The position numbers were made by a program, and so were the translations under genes. This document shows positions 1-8,109 of a DNA stretch of 64,000 nucleotides, in pieces (the stretch's first letter is position 1; each line of letters begins with the position of its first letter). The stretch covers positions 4,216,501 to 4,280,500 of the forward strand of contig NZ_PGEP01000001.1 of NCBI RefSeq assembly GCF_002797445.1, given 5' to 3'. The notes under the pieces were generated by a model, which did no database searches, was not told the origin of the DNA, and was given only the letters and a program-made list of their open reading frames with translations. The DNA is from Acidovorax sp. 69. GTDB taxonomy: Bacteria > Pseudomonadota > Gammaproteobacteria > Burkholderiales > Burkholderiaceae_C.

Positions 1-932
1 TGCAGATGAACGACTCGGACGCCATGATCCAGTCGGTCAAGGCGCATGAGCGCGTCACGCTGGCCGATGTGGGCCTGTTTTCCGACGGCACGGCCGTCAA
101 GCTGGTGGGCGAAGAGACTTTCCGGATCGCTCACAGTGGCCTGGTGGATGACTACATCACCGTGGACACCGATGCCGTCTGCGCCGCCATCAAGGACATC
201 TTTGTGGACACGCGCAGCATCGTCGAGCCAGCCGGTGCACTGGCCGTGGCCGCCATCAAACAGTATGTCGCCACGCACAAGACCAAGGGCGAGACCTACG
301 CCGCCATCCTGTGCGGCGCCAACATGAACTTCGACCGCCTGCGCTTCGTGGCCGAGCGTGCCGAGGTGGGCGAGGAACGTGAGGCCTTGTTGGCGGTCAC
401 CATCCCCGAAGAGCGCGGCAGCTTCCGCCGCTTTTGTGAGGTGGTGGGCGGCCTGCCCGGCGGACCGCGCAACGTGACCGAGTTCAACTACCGCATCAGC
501 GACGCCGCCCAGGCCCATGTGTTTGTGGGCCTGACCACGCAGGGCAAAGGCGAATCGGAAAAGATCGCCAAGAACTTTGGCCGCCACGGCTTTGAGGCAC
601 TGGACCTCACGCACGACGAACTGGCCAAGGAGCATCTGCGCCACCTCGTAGGCGGGCACTCTGCGCTGGCGCAGGATGAGCGTCTGATGCGCTTTACCTT
701 CCCCGAGCGGCCCGGTGCGCTGCTCAAGTTCCTGAGCCTGATGCAGCCGACCTGGAACATCAGCCTGTTCCACTACCGCAACCAGGGCGCCGACTACGGC
801 CGCATCCTCGTGGGCATGCAGGTGCCCCCCGAAGACGCCGCCACGTTCGACGCCTTCCTGGCCACGCTGGGCTACCCGTATGTGGAAGAAACGCTGAACC
901 CGGCCTACCGGCTGTTCCTGCGTTCCAAATAA
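1..932 (+). CDS. ilvA: Threonine ammonia-lyase IlvA, 3' part (5' end outside window)
   Basis: Biosynthetic threonine dehydratase, the PLP enzyme that converts L-threonine to 2-oxobutanoate at the head of isoleucine synthesis. The reading frame is already open at base 3, so the PLP-lysine half lies upstream and only about 309 C-terminal residues are visible (the full E. coli enzyme is about 514). The visible part has the end of the catalytic domain (VGLFSDGTAVK, EPAGALAVAAIK, LCGANMNFDRLR) and then two ACT-like regulatory modules (REALLAVTIPEERGSF and RLMRFTFPERPGALLKFL). Two such modules mark the isoleucine-inhibited biosynthetic form rather than the catabolic TdcB. A GG(P)GG stretch slightly lengthens the first ACT loop. 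Stop TAA at 930-932. The family is certain; the amino-terminal half cannot be judged. Confidence 0.96.
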   Translation, partial: QMNDSDAMIQSVKAHERVTLADVGLFSDGTAVKLVGEETFRIAHSGLVDDYITVDTDAVCAAIKDIFVDTRSIVEPAGALAVAAIKQYVATHKTKGETYAAILCGANMNFDRLRFVAERAEVGEEREALLAVTIPEERGSFRRFCEVVGGLPGGPRNVTEFNYRISDAAQAHVFVGLTTQGKGESEKIAKNFGRHGFEALDLTHDELAKEHLRHLVGGHSALAQDERLMRFTFPERPGALLKFLSLMQPTWNISLFHYRNQGADYGRILVGMQVPPEDAATFDAFLATLGYPYVEETLNPAYRLFLRSK

Positions 933-939
933 GAAAAAT

Positions 940-1000
940 TTGGGTGAAATTGGCCTTCAGCGCTTATCCGATAAGCGCTGGTAGCTATCAAATCTGATAA
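940..1000 (-). repeat. Dispersed palindromic repeat A, intergenic copy
   Basis: Read on the minus strand: TTTGATAGCT, a spacer, then CAGCGCTTAT, a 3-base loop and its exact 10-bp complement, followed by GGCCAATTT. The hairpin (958-980) is perfect. The same layout (ATAGCT, AGCGCTT stem, GGCC-AAT tail) recurs about 14 times in the window. Here it fills the ilvA-cobS gap. There is no T-run, so it is not a typical intrinsic terminator. Confidence 0.8.
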
Positions 1001-1018
1001 ACCTACGGCCCAACCTCC

Positions 1019-1825
1019 ATGCAAGCCCTGCGCCATTACCTGCTGGCTGTGCAGTTCTTCACGCGCATCCCGGTCACCGGGCGGCTGGCGCAGTGGGTGG
1101 GCTACAGCCCGGCCATGCTGCGCGCCAGTGCGGCGCACTTTCCGGGCATTGGCTGGCTGGCGGCGTTGCTGTCCACCGGCGTTTATGCCGCACTCCACTG
1201 GGCCCTGGCGCCCAACCCGCTGGCCCCGGCCGTAGCGGCCGTGTTCTGCACCATCGCCACCGTGCTGATGACCGGCGGTTTTCATGAAGATGGCCTGGCC
1301 GACGTGGCCGATGGCCTGGGCGGCAGTGACGACCGCGAACGGGCGCTGGACATTATGAAAGACTCGCGCATCGGTGCCTTTGGAGCCATGGCACTGGTGC
1401 TGGCGCTGCTCGCCAAGCTCAGCCTGCTGGCGCTGCTGGGTGCCCACAGCCTGCTGGCTGCGGTGGCCGGGCTGGCGGGGGCGCATGTGCTGTCGCGTTT
1501 CTGGCCGTTGCTCATTGTGCGCAGCCTGCCGCATGTGGGCGACACGGCACGCTCCAAGAGCAAGCCCCTGGCGGACCAAATATCTGGCGCAGCACTGGCG
1601 GCAGCGGGTTTGTGGTGTTTTATGCCGCTGGTGGCAGTTGGATATGCCCAGTCAGCTCTGTTTTTAATAGCATCTATCACCATCAGCGGGCTGACTGCCG
1701 CCTGGATGGCTCGCTGGTTCGCCCGCCGGTTGCAGGGTTTCACGGGGGACTGCCTGGGTGCCACGCAGCAGGTCAGCGAGATCGGTTTCTACCTCGGCGC
1801 CGCACTCGCCCTGCCATGGATGTGA
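1019..1825 (+). CDS. cobS: Adenosylcobinamide-GDP ribazoletransferase
   Basis: Cobalamin synthase, an inner-membrane enzyme that joins adenosylcobinamide-GDP to alpha-ribazole (or its phosphate) in the last stage of B12 assembly. The 268-residue protein is strongly hydrophobic with several membrane segments. It has the family's N-terminal FFTRIPV motif, the acidic GGFHEDGLADVADGLGG motif (about residues 85-102) and the following DIMKDSRIGAFG. Length is normal. The ATG at 1019 follows repeat copy A. cobC overlaps its 3' end by 10 bp, so the two are probably co-transcribed. No other cob genes and no cobalamin riboswitch are visible in the short upstream gap. Confidence 0.95.
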   Translation: MQALRHYLLAVQFFTRIPVTGRLAQWVGYSPAMLRASAAHFPGIGWLAALLSTGVYAALHWALAPNPLAPAVAAVFCTIATVLMTGGFHEDGLADVADGLGGSDDRERALDIMKDSRIGAFGAMALVLALLAKLSLLALLGAHSLLAAVAGLAGAHVLSRFWPLLIVRSLPHVGDTARSKSKPLADQISGAALAAAGLWCFMPLVAVGYAQSALFLIASITISGLTAAWMARWFARRLQGFTGDCLGATQQVSEIGFYLGAALALPWM

Positions 1826-2403
1826 CCCCCCGCAGTAGCCGCCTGTGGCTGGTACGCCATGCAGCTCCTCTTGTGGCACCCGGCACCTGCTACGGCGCGC
1901 TAGACGTGCCCGCAGACGCCGAAGCGACCCGCATTGCGGCAGAACGCCTGGCCATTGCCCTGCCCACCCGGGCACCGGTATTTTGCTCTACGCTACAAAG
2001 ATGTGAGCAGCTAGCGCTTGCGATACAAGCGCTCAGGCCCGATTTGGCCTCAAACCCAGACACACGCCTGCGCGAGATGGACTTTGGAGCCTGGGAAGGA
2101 CGGGCCTGGAACGCCATTGCCCACAGTGACGTTGACGCCTGGGTGGCTGCCTTCGCCACCCATGCCCCTGGCGGGGGTGAGAACCTGGCCTCTGTGTTAC
2201 AGCGGGTGTCGTCGGCCCTGCAGGCCGCCCGCCAATGGAGCACCGACCACGGCGCAGCCGATGTGGTGTGGATCACCCATGCGGGCGTGGCACGCTGCGT
2301 GGCATGGCTGGAACACCATGGCCCAGGGGCCATGCCCCGCTCCGAAGACTGGCCTGTGGCCGCGCCAGCATGGGGCGACTGGGAAATACGGGACCTGGCC
2401 TGA
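1816..2403 (+). CDS. cobC: Alpha-ribazole phosphatase (histidine phosphatase family)
   Basis: Likely removes the phosphate from alpha-ribazole 5'-phosphate or adenosylcobalamin 5'-phosphate, next to CobS in the pathway. The 195-residue protein has the phosphoglycerate-mutase fold signature: LVRHAAP (R14, H15; Ala replaces the usual Gly of RHG), REMDFGAWEG near 86-95 and the second catalytic His in WITHAGVAR (H155). ATG 1816 lies within the end of cobS; a GTG at 1822 is an alternative start. A copy of repeat A (about 2001-2050) is read in frame as part of an alpha-helix (about residues 62-78). The enzyme family is certain; the substrate is inferred from cobS next door. Confidence 0.88.
   Translation: MDVTPRSSRLWLVRHAAPLVAPGTCYGALDVPADAEATRIAAERLAIALPTRAPVFCSTLQRCEQLALAIQALRPDLASNPDTRLREMDFGAWEGRAWNAIAHSDVDAWVAAFATHAPGGGENLASVLQRVSSALQAARQWSTDHGAADVVWITHAGVARCVAWLEHHGPGAMPRSEDWPVAAPAWGDWEIRDLA
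2001..2050 (+). repeat. Dispersed palindromic repeat A, copy inside cobC
   Basis: GCAGCTAGCGCTTG, a short spacer, CAAGCGCT, then AGGCCCGATTTGG, matching the ATAGCT / AGCGCTTG / CAAGCGCT / GGCC-ATTT layout. It is wholly coding and does not break the cobC frame. Confidence 0.65.
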
Positions 2404-2477
2404 CAACGCCACCGACAGGAACCTCAGAATCCCCCCACACGTCGGTTGGTGAATTGGTGGATTGGTTGGTGACAGGC

Positions 2478-2933
2478 TTAATTCTTGAGTGGCATGTCCA
2501 GCGTCACCGTGGCAGGCCCGCCCATGCCAGACCCCAACTGCGCCTGCCGAGGCCCCAGGGCCTGCAGCACCAGGCCTTCCTCCACGGCCGCCCCCACACG
2601 AAACGGTTTGGCGGGCTTGCCGTCCACAGCAATCAGCGCCGCTCCACCGCCACTGCTGCGACCCGACAACACACCAATGAGCGAGAACCGGCTCGCCAAT
2701 GAAGCCACAGGCGTTGACGGAGCCACGCCAGGCGCGGAAGGCCCGGCGCCCAGCAAGCGCGCCATTGCCTGGGCATCCAGCGCCACCGGCGCGGTTGCCA
2801 CCACAGGCGCGGTGGTCGCGGCCGAAGGCGCCGACAGACGCAGCCCCCAAAAAACCACACTGGCACCTGCTGCGGCCCAGAGCGCCAGAGTCCCCAGACG
2901 GACGCCCCATTTGCTGTACGAATTGGTCACCAT
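2478..2933 (-). CDS. gspC: Type II secretion system protein GspC, short form
   Basis: Inner-membrane clamp protein that links the secretin GspD to the GspL/GspM platform. The 151-residue product starts at ATG 2933 (MVTNSYSKWG). It has one N-terminal membrane segment (about 8-27), a Pro/Ala-rich periplasmic linker and the homology region (RFSLIGVLSG, then IAVDGKPAKPFRVG) ending at a short tail (VTLDMPLKN). The C-terminal PDZ or coiled-coil domain of longer GspC proteins is absent. It diverges from gspG, with only 49 bp between the starts, so the two promoters must overlap or be shared. The frame stays open further upstream, but that stretch is antisense to gspG and is rejected as coding. Confidence 0.85.
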   Translation of the reverse strand: MVTNSYSKWGVRLGTLALWAAAGASVVFWGLRLSAPSAATTAPVVATAPVALDAQAMARLLGAGPSAPGVAPSTPVASLASRFSLIGVLSGRSSGGGAALIAVDGKPAKPFRVGAAVEEGLVLQALGPRQAQLGSGMGGPATVTLDMPLKN

Positions 2934-2982
2934 GCGGGGATTATGATTCACGCGATTCGACCATCCCGAGAGATCGCCAGCA

Positions 2983-3447
2983 GTGAACACTTCTTTCTCC
3001 CTCCTTGTGCGCTCCGCCCCCCGTCGCATGGCCCGAACCATGGCCCGGGGTTTCACCCTCATCGAGCTGATGGTGGTGCTTGTGATCATCGGCGTGCTGG
3101 CCGCGCTCATCGTGCCCAATGTGCTGGAGCGCGCCGACGACGCGCGCGTAACGGCCGCCCGCACCGACATCACCAACATCATGCAGGCGCTCAAGCTCTA
3201 CCGCCTGGACAACCAGCGCTATCCTGCCGCCGAACAGGGCCTGCAGTCGCTGATCATCAAGCCCACGTCAGGTCCGGTGCCCAATAACTGGAAGCTGTAC
3301 CTCGAAAAGCTGCCCAACGACCCCTGGGGCCGCCCCTACCAGTACCTGAACCCCGGTATCAAGGGCGAGATCGACGTGATGTCGTTCGGCGCCGATGGCC
3401 AGTCGGGCGGCGAGGGCAAGGACGCCGATATTGGCAGCTGGCAGTAA
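2983..3447 (+). CDS. gspG: Type II secretion major pseudopilin GspG
   Basis: Major subunit of the periplasmic pseudopilus that drives substrates through the secretin. It has a type III prepilin leader ending in ARG before FTLIELMVVLVIIGVLAA, which is cleaved and N-methylated by the prepilin peptidase. The globular domain carries the GspG signature (YRLDNQRYPAAEQGLQSL, DPWGRPYQYL) and the acidic C-terminal calcium-loop region (DVMSFGADGQSGGEGKDADIGSW). The GTG at 2983 gives 154 residues. An ATG at 3028 would give a shorter leader and 139 residues, closer to typical GspG, and cannot be excluded. It is the first gene of the rightward gsp run. Confidence 0.94.
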   Translation: MNTSFSLLVRSAPRRMARTMARGFTLIELMVVLVIIGVLAALIVPNVLERADDARVTAARTDITNIMQALKLYRLDNQRYPAAEQGLQSLIIKPTSGPVPNNWKLYLEKLPNDPWGRPYQYLNPGIKGEIDVMSFGADGQSGGEGKDADIGSWQ

Positions 3448-3621
3448 AGAGATGTGGCCCCCACGGTCGTGCACTGGCGTGTCACGCCCTGCCCCCCGCA
3501 GCAGGCTCGCCCTGCGCTTCGCTGGTGCATGGGGCCGGGCTTGGCTTGGGACGGCCCGGCGCTGCGACCGCACGCCTTGTGGATACGCCACGACCGTTGC
3601 AACCTCAAATCGCGCAAGTCC
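3448..3621 (+). other. GC-rich spacer between gspG and gspH
   Basis: 174 bp with no supportable gene. The gspH frame is open through it but lacks a prepilin-like start, and its composition (runs of C, CTTGGCTTGGGACGGCCC) looks like the GC-rich intergenic filler also seen at 4430-4530 and 55311-55385. All later gsp pseudopilin genes overlap, so this gap is unusual within the operon. Confidence 0.5.
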
Positions 3622-4053
3622 ATGAACCGCTCGCGCGGATTCACGCTTCTGGAGTTGCTGGTGGTCATCAGCATCATGGCGCTGGCCACGGCGGGTGTGG
3701 GGCTGGCGATGCGCGATGGCGGGCAGACGCAGCTGGAGCGCGAGGCGGCCCGGCTGGCGGCACTGCTGGAATCCGCGCGCGCGCAGTCGCGGGCCGGAGG
3801 CATCCCCGTGCGCTGGCGTGCACTGCCACAGGGGTTCCGTTTTGAAGGACTGCCACCCAGCGCACAGGCGGCGTTGCCCAGTCGGTGGCTTGATGCCGGC
3901 ACCTCTGTGCGTGGGCAGGCCGTGCTGCAGCTGGGCCCCGAGCCCCTCATCGGCCCGCAGCAGGTGCTGATCACCCACCAGTCCCACCCCGAGCGGGCCT
4001 TGCGCATTGCGACCGATGGCGTGCGTCCGTTTTCTGTGGACACGGTGCAGTGA
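3622..4053 (+). CDS. gspH: Type II secretion minor pseudopilin GspH
   Basis: Minor pseudopilin of the pseudopilus. The start at ATG 3622 gives a 6-residue leader MNRSRG directly before FTLLELLVVISIMALATAGV, a textbook prepilin peptidase site with Glu at +5 of the mature protein. The product has 143 residues. The remainder resembles the GspH/FimT domain (QLEREAARLAALLESARAQSRAGGIPVRW). The stop overlaps the GTG start of gspI (GTGA). Confidence 0.88.
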   Translation: MNRSRGFTLLELLVVISIMALATAGVGLAMRDGGQTQLEREAARLAALLESARAQSRAGGIPVRWRALPQGFRFEGLPPSAQAALPSRWLDAGTSVRGQAVLQLGPEPLIGPQQVLITHQSHPERALRIATDGVRPFSVDTVQ

Positions 4054-4427
4054 GAACAGCAACGTCCACGAACCTTCGGCAACGCGGCTTCACCCTGGTG
4101 GAAGTGCTCGTTGCGCTGGCCATTGTGGCCATTGCGCTCATGGCGGGCCTGCAAGCCACCACGGCACTCACGCGCAACGCGCTGCGGCAATCCGACATCG
4201 TGCTGGCACAGTTGTGCGCCGAAAACGAATTGGTCAAGGCCCGACTCTCGCGCCAGATGCCCAGCGTGGGCGACAGCAGCCTGACCTGTGAGCAGGCCGG
4301 ACGGCAGTTGCAGGTGCTGACCATCGTGCGCCCCACCCCCAACCCGAGCTTTCGGCGCATCGATGCGCAGGTGCTGGATGGCGACAACTCCATCCTGCGC
4401 CTCTCCACCATCATTGGACGGTATTGA
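4050..4427 (+). CDS. gspI: Type II secretion minor pseudopilin GspI
   Basis: Minor pseudopilin of the GspI-J-K tip complex. GTG 4050 overlaps the gspH stop by 4 bp, indicating translational coupling. The 125-residue protein has leader MRTATSTNLRQRG before FTLVEVLVALAIVAIALMAG and the GspI-type body (LAQLCAENELVKARL, QLQVLTIVRPTPNPSFRRID). Length is normal for the family. Confidence 0.9.
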   Translation: MRTATSTNLRQRGFTLVEVLVALAIVAIALMAGLQATTALTRNALRQSDIVLAQLCAENELVKARLSRQMPSVGDSSLTCEQAGRQLQVLTIVRPTPNPSFRRIDAQVLDGDNSILRLSTIIGRY

Positions 4428-5188
4428 TGCCCCCCCTGAGTCGCTTCGCGCCTTCCCCCCGTGAGGGGGACGCACCCGGTGGCCTGGCAGAGCCAGTTCC
4501 ACGGGTGCGCTGGCCTCGCGTCGCGCCAGTTTTGAAGGTCCCGCGCGGCTTCACGCTCATCGAGCTGCTGGTCGCCATCGGTGTGATGGCGCTGATTGCC
4601 ATCCTGAGCTGGCGCGGGCTGGACGGCATGGTGCGGGCCCAGGAGTCCACACGCCAGCGCGCCGACGAGATGCTGGTGCTGCAGGCGGCGTTGGGCCAGT
4701 GGGGCACCGACCTGGATGCCCTGATGCCGATGGCCCACACGACACCACTGGACTGGGATGGCCAGGTGCTGCGCCTCACGCGCCGCAGCAGTGCCGTGCC
4801 CGACGAAGGGGCGCTGGTGGTGGCATGGACACGCCGCAGCAACAACCAGGGCACGGGCCAGTGGCTGCGCTGGCAATCACCCCCACTGCGCACGCGCGCC
4901 GAATGGCAGCAGGCCTGGCAGCAGGCCGCTCAGTGGGCGCGCACTCCGGGCGACGCCGAACGGCGCTATGAGGTCACGCTGCTGCCGCTGGACAGCTGGC
5001 AGATCTTTTACTACCGGGGTGGCGCCTGGTCCAATCCGCAGTCGAGCACCGGCACCACCGTGGGCGACACCTCGGCCGCCATCCCCGACGGGGTGCGGCT
5101 GCAAATCACACTGCCACCCGGCCAGGCGCTGGCGGGCCAGCTCACGCGTGACTGGGTCAACCCGGTGCTGGGCGGGGGGAGGACATGA
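4427..5188 (+). CDS. gspJ: Type II secretion minor pseudopilin GspJ
   Basis: Minor pseudopilin that packs with GspI and GspK at the pseudopilus tip. The prepilin motif VPRG before FTLIELLVAIGVMALIAILSW is clear, and the body has the GspJ pattern (WRGLDGMVRAQE, VTLLPLDSWQIFYYRGGAW). The ATG at 4427 overlaps the gspI stop (TGATG) but implies a 41-residue leader, far longer than usual, encoded by GC-rich repeat B. In-frame GTG 4505 (15-residue leader) or TTG 4532 (6-residue leader, most typical) may be the true start. The stop overlaps gspK by ATGA. Confidence 0.88.
   Translation: MPPLSRFAPSPREGDAPGGLAEPVPRVRWPRVAPVLKVPRGFTLIELLVAIGVMALIAILSWRGLDGMVRAQESTRQRADEMLVLQAALGQWGTDLDALMPMAHTTPLDWDGQVLRLTRRSSAVPDEGALVVAWTRRSNNQGTGQWLRWQSPPLRTRAEWQQAWQQAAQWARTPGDAERRYEVTLLPLDSWQIFYYRGGAWSNPQSSTGTTVGDTSAAIPDGVRLQITLPPGQALAGQLTRDWVNPVLGGGRT
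4430..4530 (+). repeat. GC-rich repeat B between gspI and the gspJ prepilin motif
   Basis: CCCCTGAGTCGCTTCGCGCC, a C-run facing a GAGGGGG run, then GGTGGCCTGGCAGAGCCAGT. A degenerate relative lies at 55311-55385 (GCTTCGTGCCTTCGCCCC ... GGTGGGGCCGAGCCAGTGG). The inner CCCCC...GGGGG can pair. It reads through in the gspJ frame as a Pro/Arg-rich leader. Confidence 0.55.
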
Positions 5189-6180
5189 CCACACGCGCAC
5201 AACCACCACGAGGTGGCCAAAAGGGCGCCGCACTGCTCGCCGCCATGCTCACCGTCACGCTGGTCGCCACGTTCGCCGCCGCAGCCATGTGGCAGCAATG
5301 GCGGGCGGTGGAGGTAGAAACCGCCGAACGTGGCCATGTGCAGTCCACCTGGATCCTGATCGGCGCGCTCGACTGGTCGCGGCTGATCCTGCGCGAAGAC
5401 GGCCGCTCGGGCGGCGCGGACCACTTGGCCGAGCCCTGGGCCGTGCCATTGCAAGAGGCACGCCTGTCCACCTTTCTGGCCGCCGACAAGAACGTGAGCC
5501 AGGTTCAGGATGCCAGCACCGACACCACCGAGGCCTTTCTCTCGGGCCAGATCACCGACATGCAAGGCCGCCTGAACATCACCAACCTGGCCGAAGGTGG
5601 ACAGGTGCAGGCCGTGGCCCTGCGGCAGTTCACGCGGCTGTTCGAACGCCTGGGTCTGCCCGCGCAACAACTGAGCATGTTGATTGACGGCCTGCGCAGA
5701 GCGCAGGCTGGTGCGGGCGGCGAGAACAGCACGGCACCGCTGATGCCGCCCAGCATCACCCAACTGGGGTGGCTCGGCCTGACCCCCGCCACAGTGACCA
5801 CCCTGGCGCCACATGTATCACTGTTGCCCGTACGCACCCCCGTCAACCTCAACACCGCTGACATTGATGTGCTGATGGCCGCCATTGATGGCCTTGACAG
5901 CGCCACCGCGCAGAAAATAGTGCAGACCCGGGAGGCCAGCCATTTCCGCACGCTCAGCGACGTGCGCAACCTGGTGGGGGCCAGCACCGACATCAACGAA
6001 AGCGCCCACGCCGTCGCGTCGTCCTACTTTGAAGTGCGTGGCCGCCTGCGCCTGGGCGATGCGATGGTGGATGAGCGCTCCCTGGTACGCAAACAGGGCA
6101 TCGAGGTCACCACGCTGTGGCGCGAGCGCGGAGCGTTTGACCGCGAAACCACGCAGTTCACCCCCGAGGTGGCACGCTGA
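5185..6180 (+). CDS. gspK: Type II secretion pseudopilin GspK
   Basis: Largest minor pseudopilin, thought to cap the pseudopilus tip. It has 331 residues. The N-terminus has a basic leader (TTRAQPPRGGQKG) before AALLAAMLTVTLVATFAAAAMW; GspK proteins typically have a non-canonical hydrophobic start. The family motifs QGRLNITNL, LPVRTPVNLNTADIDVLMA and a helix-hairpin-helix-like stretch (TAQKIVQTREASHFRTLSDV) follow. ATG 5185 overlaps the gspJ stop by 4 bp. Confidence 0.92.
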   Translation: MTTRAQPPRGGQKGAALLAAMLTVTLVATFAAAAMWQQWRAVEVETAERGHVQSTWILIGALDWSRLILREDGRSGGADHLAEPWAVPLQEARLSTFLAADKNVSQVQDASTDTTEAFLSGQITDMQGRLNITNLAEGGQVQAVALRQFTRLFERLGLPAQQLSMLIDGLRRAQAGAGGENSTAPLMPPSITQLGWLGLTPATVTTLAPHVSLLPVRTPVNLNTADIDVLMAAIDGLDSATAQKIVQTREASHFRTLSDVRNLVGASTDINESAHAVASSYFEVRGRLRLGDAMVDERSLVRKQGIEVTTLWRERGAFDRETTQFTPEVAR

Positions 6181-6263
6181 CAGGGCCACAACCCTCTCAC
6201 CGCGCCACCACCCGCCGTCGCTGCGTCACGCCCGCCCCCTAAAATGGCCCGCAAAACCCGTCC

Positions 6264-7547
6264 ATGAGCACCCTGATCCTTTTCCTGCCGCCGACCCGCC
6301 CGGGGCCCACCACCGAGTACAGCCATACGCTGACGGCAGACGGCCACTCCGCACTTCGCCACGCCACCGCCCCTGCAGCCCTGTTGCCCGAGCCCACACG
6401 CCCCGGCGGCGAGGTGGTGGCCGTGGTGCCTGCGCGGTGCCTGTCGTGGCAGCGGGTGCAGATGCCTGTGGGCGTTCCGTTGGGAGCAAGCCAGCAAACG
6501 CCGCGCCTGCGCTCGGTGCTGGAGGGCCTGCTGGAAGACCGCGTGCTCGACGACGCCTCTCAACTGCACTTTGCCCTGCAGCCCGACGCACAAAGTCGTG
6601 TGCAAAGGGGCGACCCCGTGTGGGTGGCTGTGTGCGACCGCACCTGGCTGCGAGAGCACCTGCAGGCACTGGAGGCCGCAGGCCGCCGCGTGGCCCGCGT
6701 GGTACCTGAATTTGCGCCCGGCCCCACCGCCAGCGGCCACCCCGAGTTGTGCGCACTCGGCACCCCGGAAGAGGCTTTTGTGGTGCTCACCGGCCACGGC
6801 GCTGACCAGGGCGTGGCCGTGCTGCCCCTGGCCCCGATGGCCCTGGCGCTGGCACGCACCGGCTTGCCGCCCGCCGATGCCGCCCACACCGAAGACCACC
6901 CATTGGCCGTGCGGGCCGAGCCCGCAGTGGCAGCCCTGGCCGAACGCACGCTGGGCCAACGCGTGGCCCTGCACACCGCCAGCCAGCGCGCCCTGGACGC
7001 CGCACGCGGTGACTGGGATCTGGCCCAGTTCGAATTGGCAAGCACCGGCCGCACCCGGGCGTTGCGCAAGGTGGGCAGCATGACCAGTGCGCTGTTGAAC
7101 GCTCCCCAATGGCGGGCGGCTCGTTGGGGCGCCGGGTTTCTGGTACTGGCCCACCTGGTGGGGCTCAATGCCTGGGCCTGGCAGGAGCGCCAGTCCCTTG
7201 CCGCCAAGCAGACCGGGGTGCGCGCCGCACTGACCCAGACCTTCCCCAAGGTCCAGGTCGTGGTCGATGCGCCTGTACAGATGGAACGTGAACTGGCCCA
7301 ACTGCGGCAGGCCGCAGGCAGCGTCTCGGCCCGTGACCTGGAGCCCCTGCTCGCCGCAGCCGGAGCAGCGCTGCCCGACGGTCGCCTGCCCGGCAGCATC
7401 GAATACACCCCCGGCGAGCTGCGCCTGCGCGGCGTGATGCTGGCGCCAGATGAAGAATCTGTCCTTTTTGCCCGCCTTCAGGCCGCCGGTTACCGGGCGC
7501 GGCTGGACGATGGCAGCCTGTTGCTGCGCACCGAGGTGAGCCCATGA
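6264..7547 (+). CDS. gspL: Type II secretion system protein GspL
   Basis: Bitopic inner-membrane protein that recruits the ATPase GspE through its cytoplasmic actin-like domain and pairs with GspM in the periplasm. The 427-residue protein has an N-terminal cytoplasmic domain of about 280 residues, one membrane segment near 285-310 (RWGAGFLVLAHLVGLNAWAW) and a C-terminal ferredoxin-like periplasmic domain (PGELRLRGVML ... LFARLQAAGYRARL). An 83-bp gap precedes it; the stop overlaps the gspM ATG. Confidence 0.88.
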   Translation: MSTLILFLPPTRPGPTTEYSHTLTADGHSALRHATAPAALLPEPTRPGGEVVAVVPARCLSWQRVQMPVGVPLGASQQTPRLRSVLEGLLEDRVLDDASQLHFALQPDAQSRVQRGDPVWVAVCDRTWLREHLQALEAAGRRVARVVPEFAPGPTASGHPELCALGTPEEAFVVLTGHGADQGVAVLPLAPMALALARTGLPPADAAHTEDHPLAVRAEPAVAALAERTLGQRVALHTASQRALDAARGDWDLAQFELASTGRTRALRKVGSMTSALLNAPQWRAARWGAGFLVLAHLVGLNAWAWQERQSLAAKQTGVRAALTQTFPKVQVVVDAPVQMERELAQLRQAAGSVSARDLEPLLAAAGAALPDGRLPGSIEYTPGELRLRGVMLAPDEESVLFARLQAAGYRARLDDGSLLLRTEVSP

Positions 7548-8092
7548 CAAACCCCTCCCCCACACTCCAAGACCGCTGGAAAACCTTGGCGCCCCGTGAG
7601 CAAAGCCTGGTGCTGGCTGCGGGCGCCCTGGTGGCGCTGGCCCTGCTGTGGTGGGTGGCGCTTGCCCCCGCCCTGGCCACGCTGCGTGCGGCCCCCGCGC
7701 GCCATGCCGCACTGGATGCCCAGTTGCAACGCATGCGAAGCCTGCAGGCCGAAGCGCAGCAACTACAGGCAACCCCCCCCAGCAGCCCTGGCGACGCTGT
7801 GGGCGCCCTGCGTACCGCACTGACACAGCGCCTGGGCAACACCGCACAACTCCATGTGGCGGGTGACCGCGCCACGGTAACCCTCAAAGGGGCATCGGCC
7901 GATGCACTGGCCCAATGGCTGGCACAGGCGCGCAGCAACGCACGCGCCACCCCGCTCGAAGCGCGCCTGACCCGCAGCGCGGCCGCAGCCGCCTCCGCAG
8001 GCACCACGCCCGTCACCCTGGGCAGCCCGGTGGTTGCCATGCCCCGCTGGGACGGCACCGTGGTGCTGGCCCTGCCCGCCGCCGCCCGTTGA
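7544..8092 (+). CDS. gspM: Type II secretion system protein GspM
   Basis: Inner-membrane partner of GspL in the assembly platform. It has 182 residues: a short cytoplasmic N-terminus (LQDRWKTLAPREQSLV), one membrane segment at about 22-44 (LAAGALVALALLWWVALAPAL), a coiled-coil linker and a small periplasmic ferredoxin-like domain. The motif LAPREQ before the membrane helix is characteristic of GspM. ATG 7544 overlaps the gspL stop. Confidence 0.87.
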   Translation: MTNPSPTLQDRWKTLAPREQSLVLAAGALVALALLWWVALAPALATLRAAPARHAALDAQLQRMRSLQAEAQQLQATPPSSPGDAVGALRTALTQRLGNTAQLHVAGDRATVTLKGASADALAQWLAQARSNARATPLEARLTRSAAAAASAGTTPVTLGSPVVAMPRWDGTVVLALPAAAR

Positions 8093-8109
8093 CCCACCTC
8101 CATCTCGCC

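Noticed and set aside
1640..1690. Possible further copy of repeat A in cobS
   Set aside because: Only the GATGCTATT-AAAAACAGAGCTG part resembles the family; no stem or tail is present.
2440..2475. Short TTGGTGGATTGGTTGGTG tract after cobC as an iteron or operator
   Set aside because: It is a brief imperfect G/T repeat at the convergent end of cobC and gspC, with no symmetry or phasing.
2934..3194. Upstream extension of the gspC frame
   Set aside because: It is antisense to gspG; the ATG at 2933 gives a normal GspC start, and the added residues have no homology pattern.
3454..3621. Longer N-terminus for gspH from 3454
   Set aside because: It would put a 62-residue leader before a perfect 6-residue prepilin leader starting at 3622.
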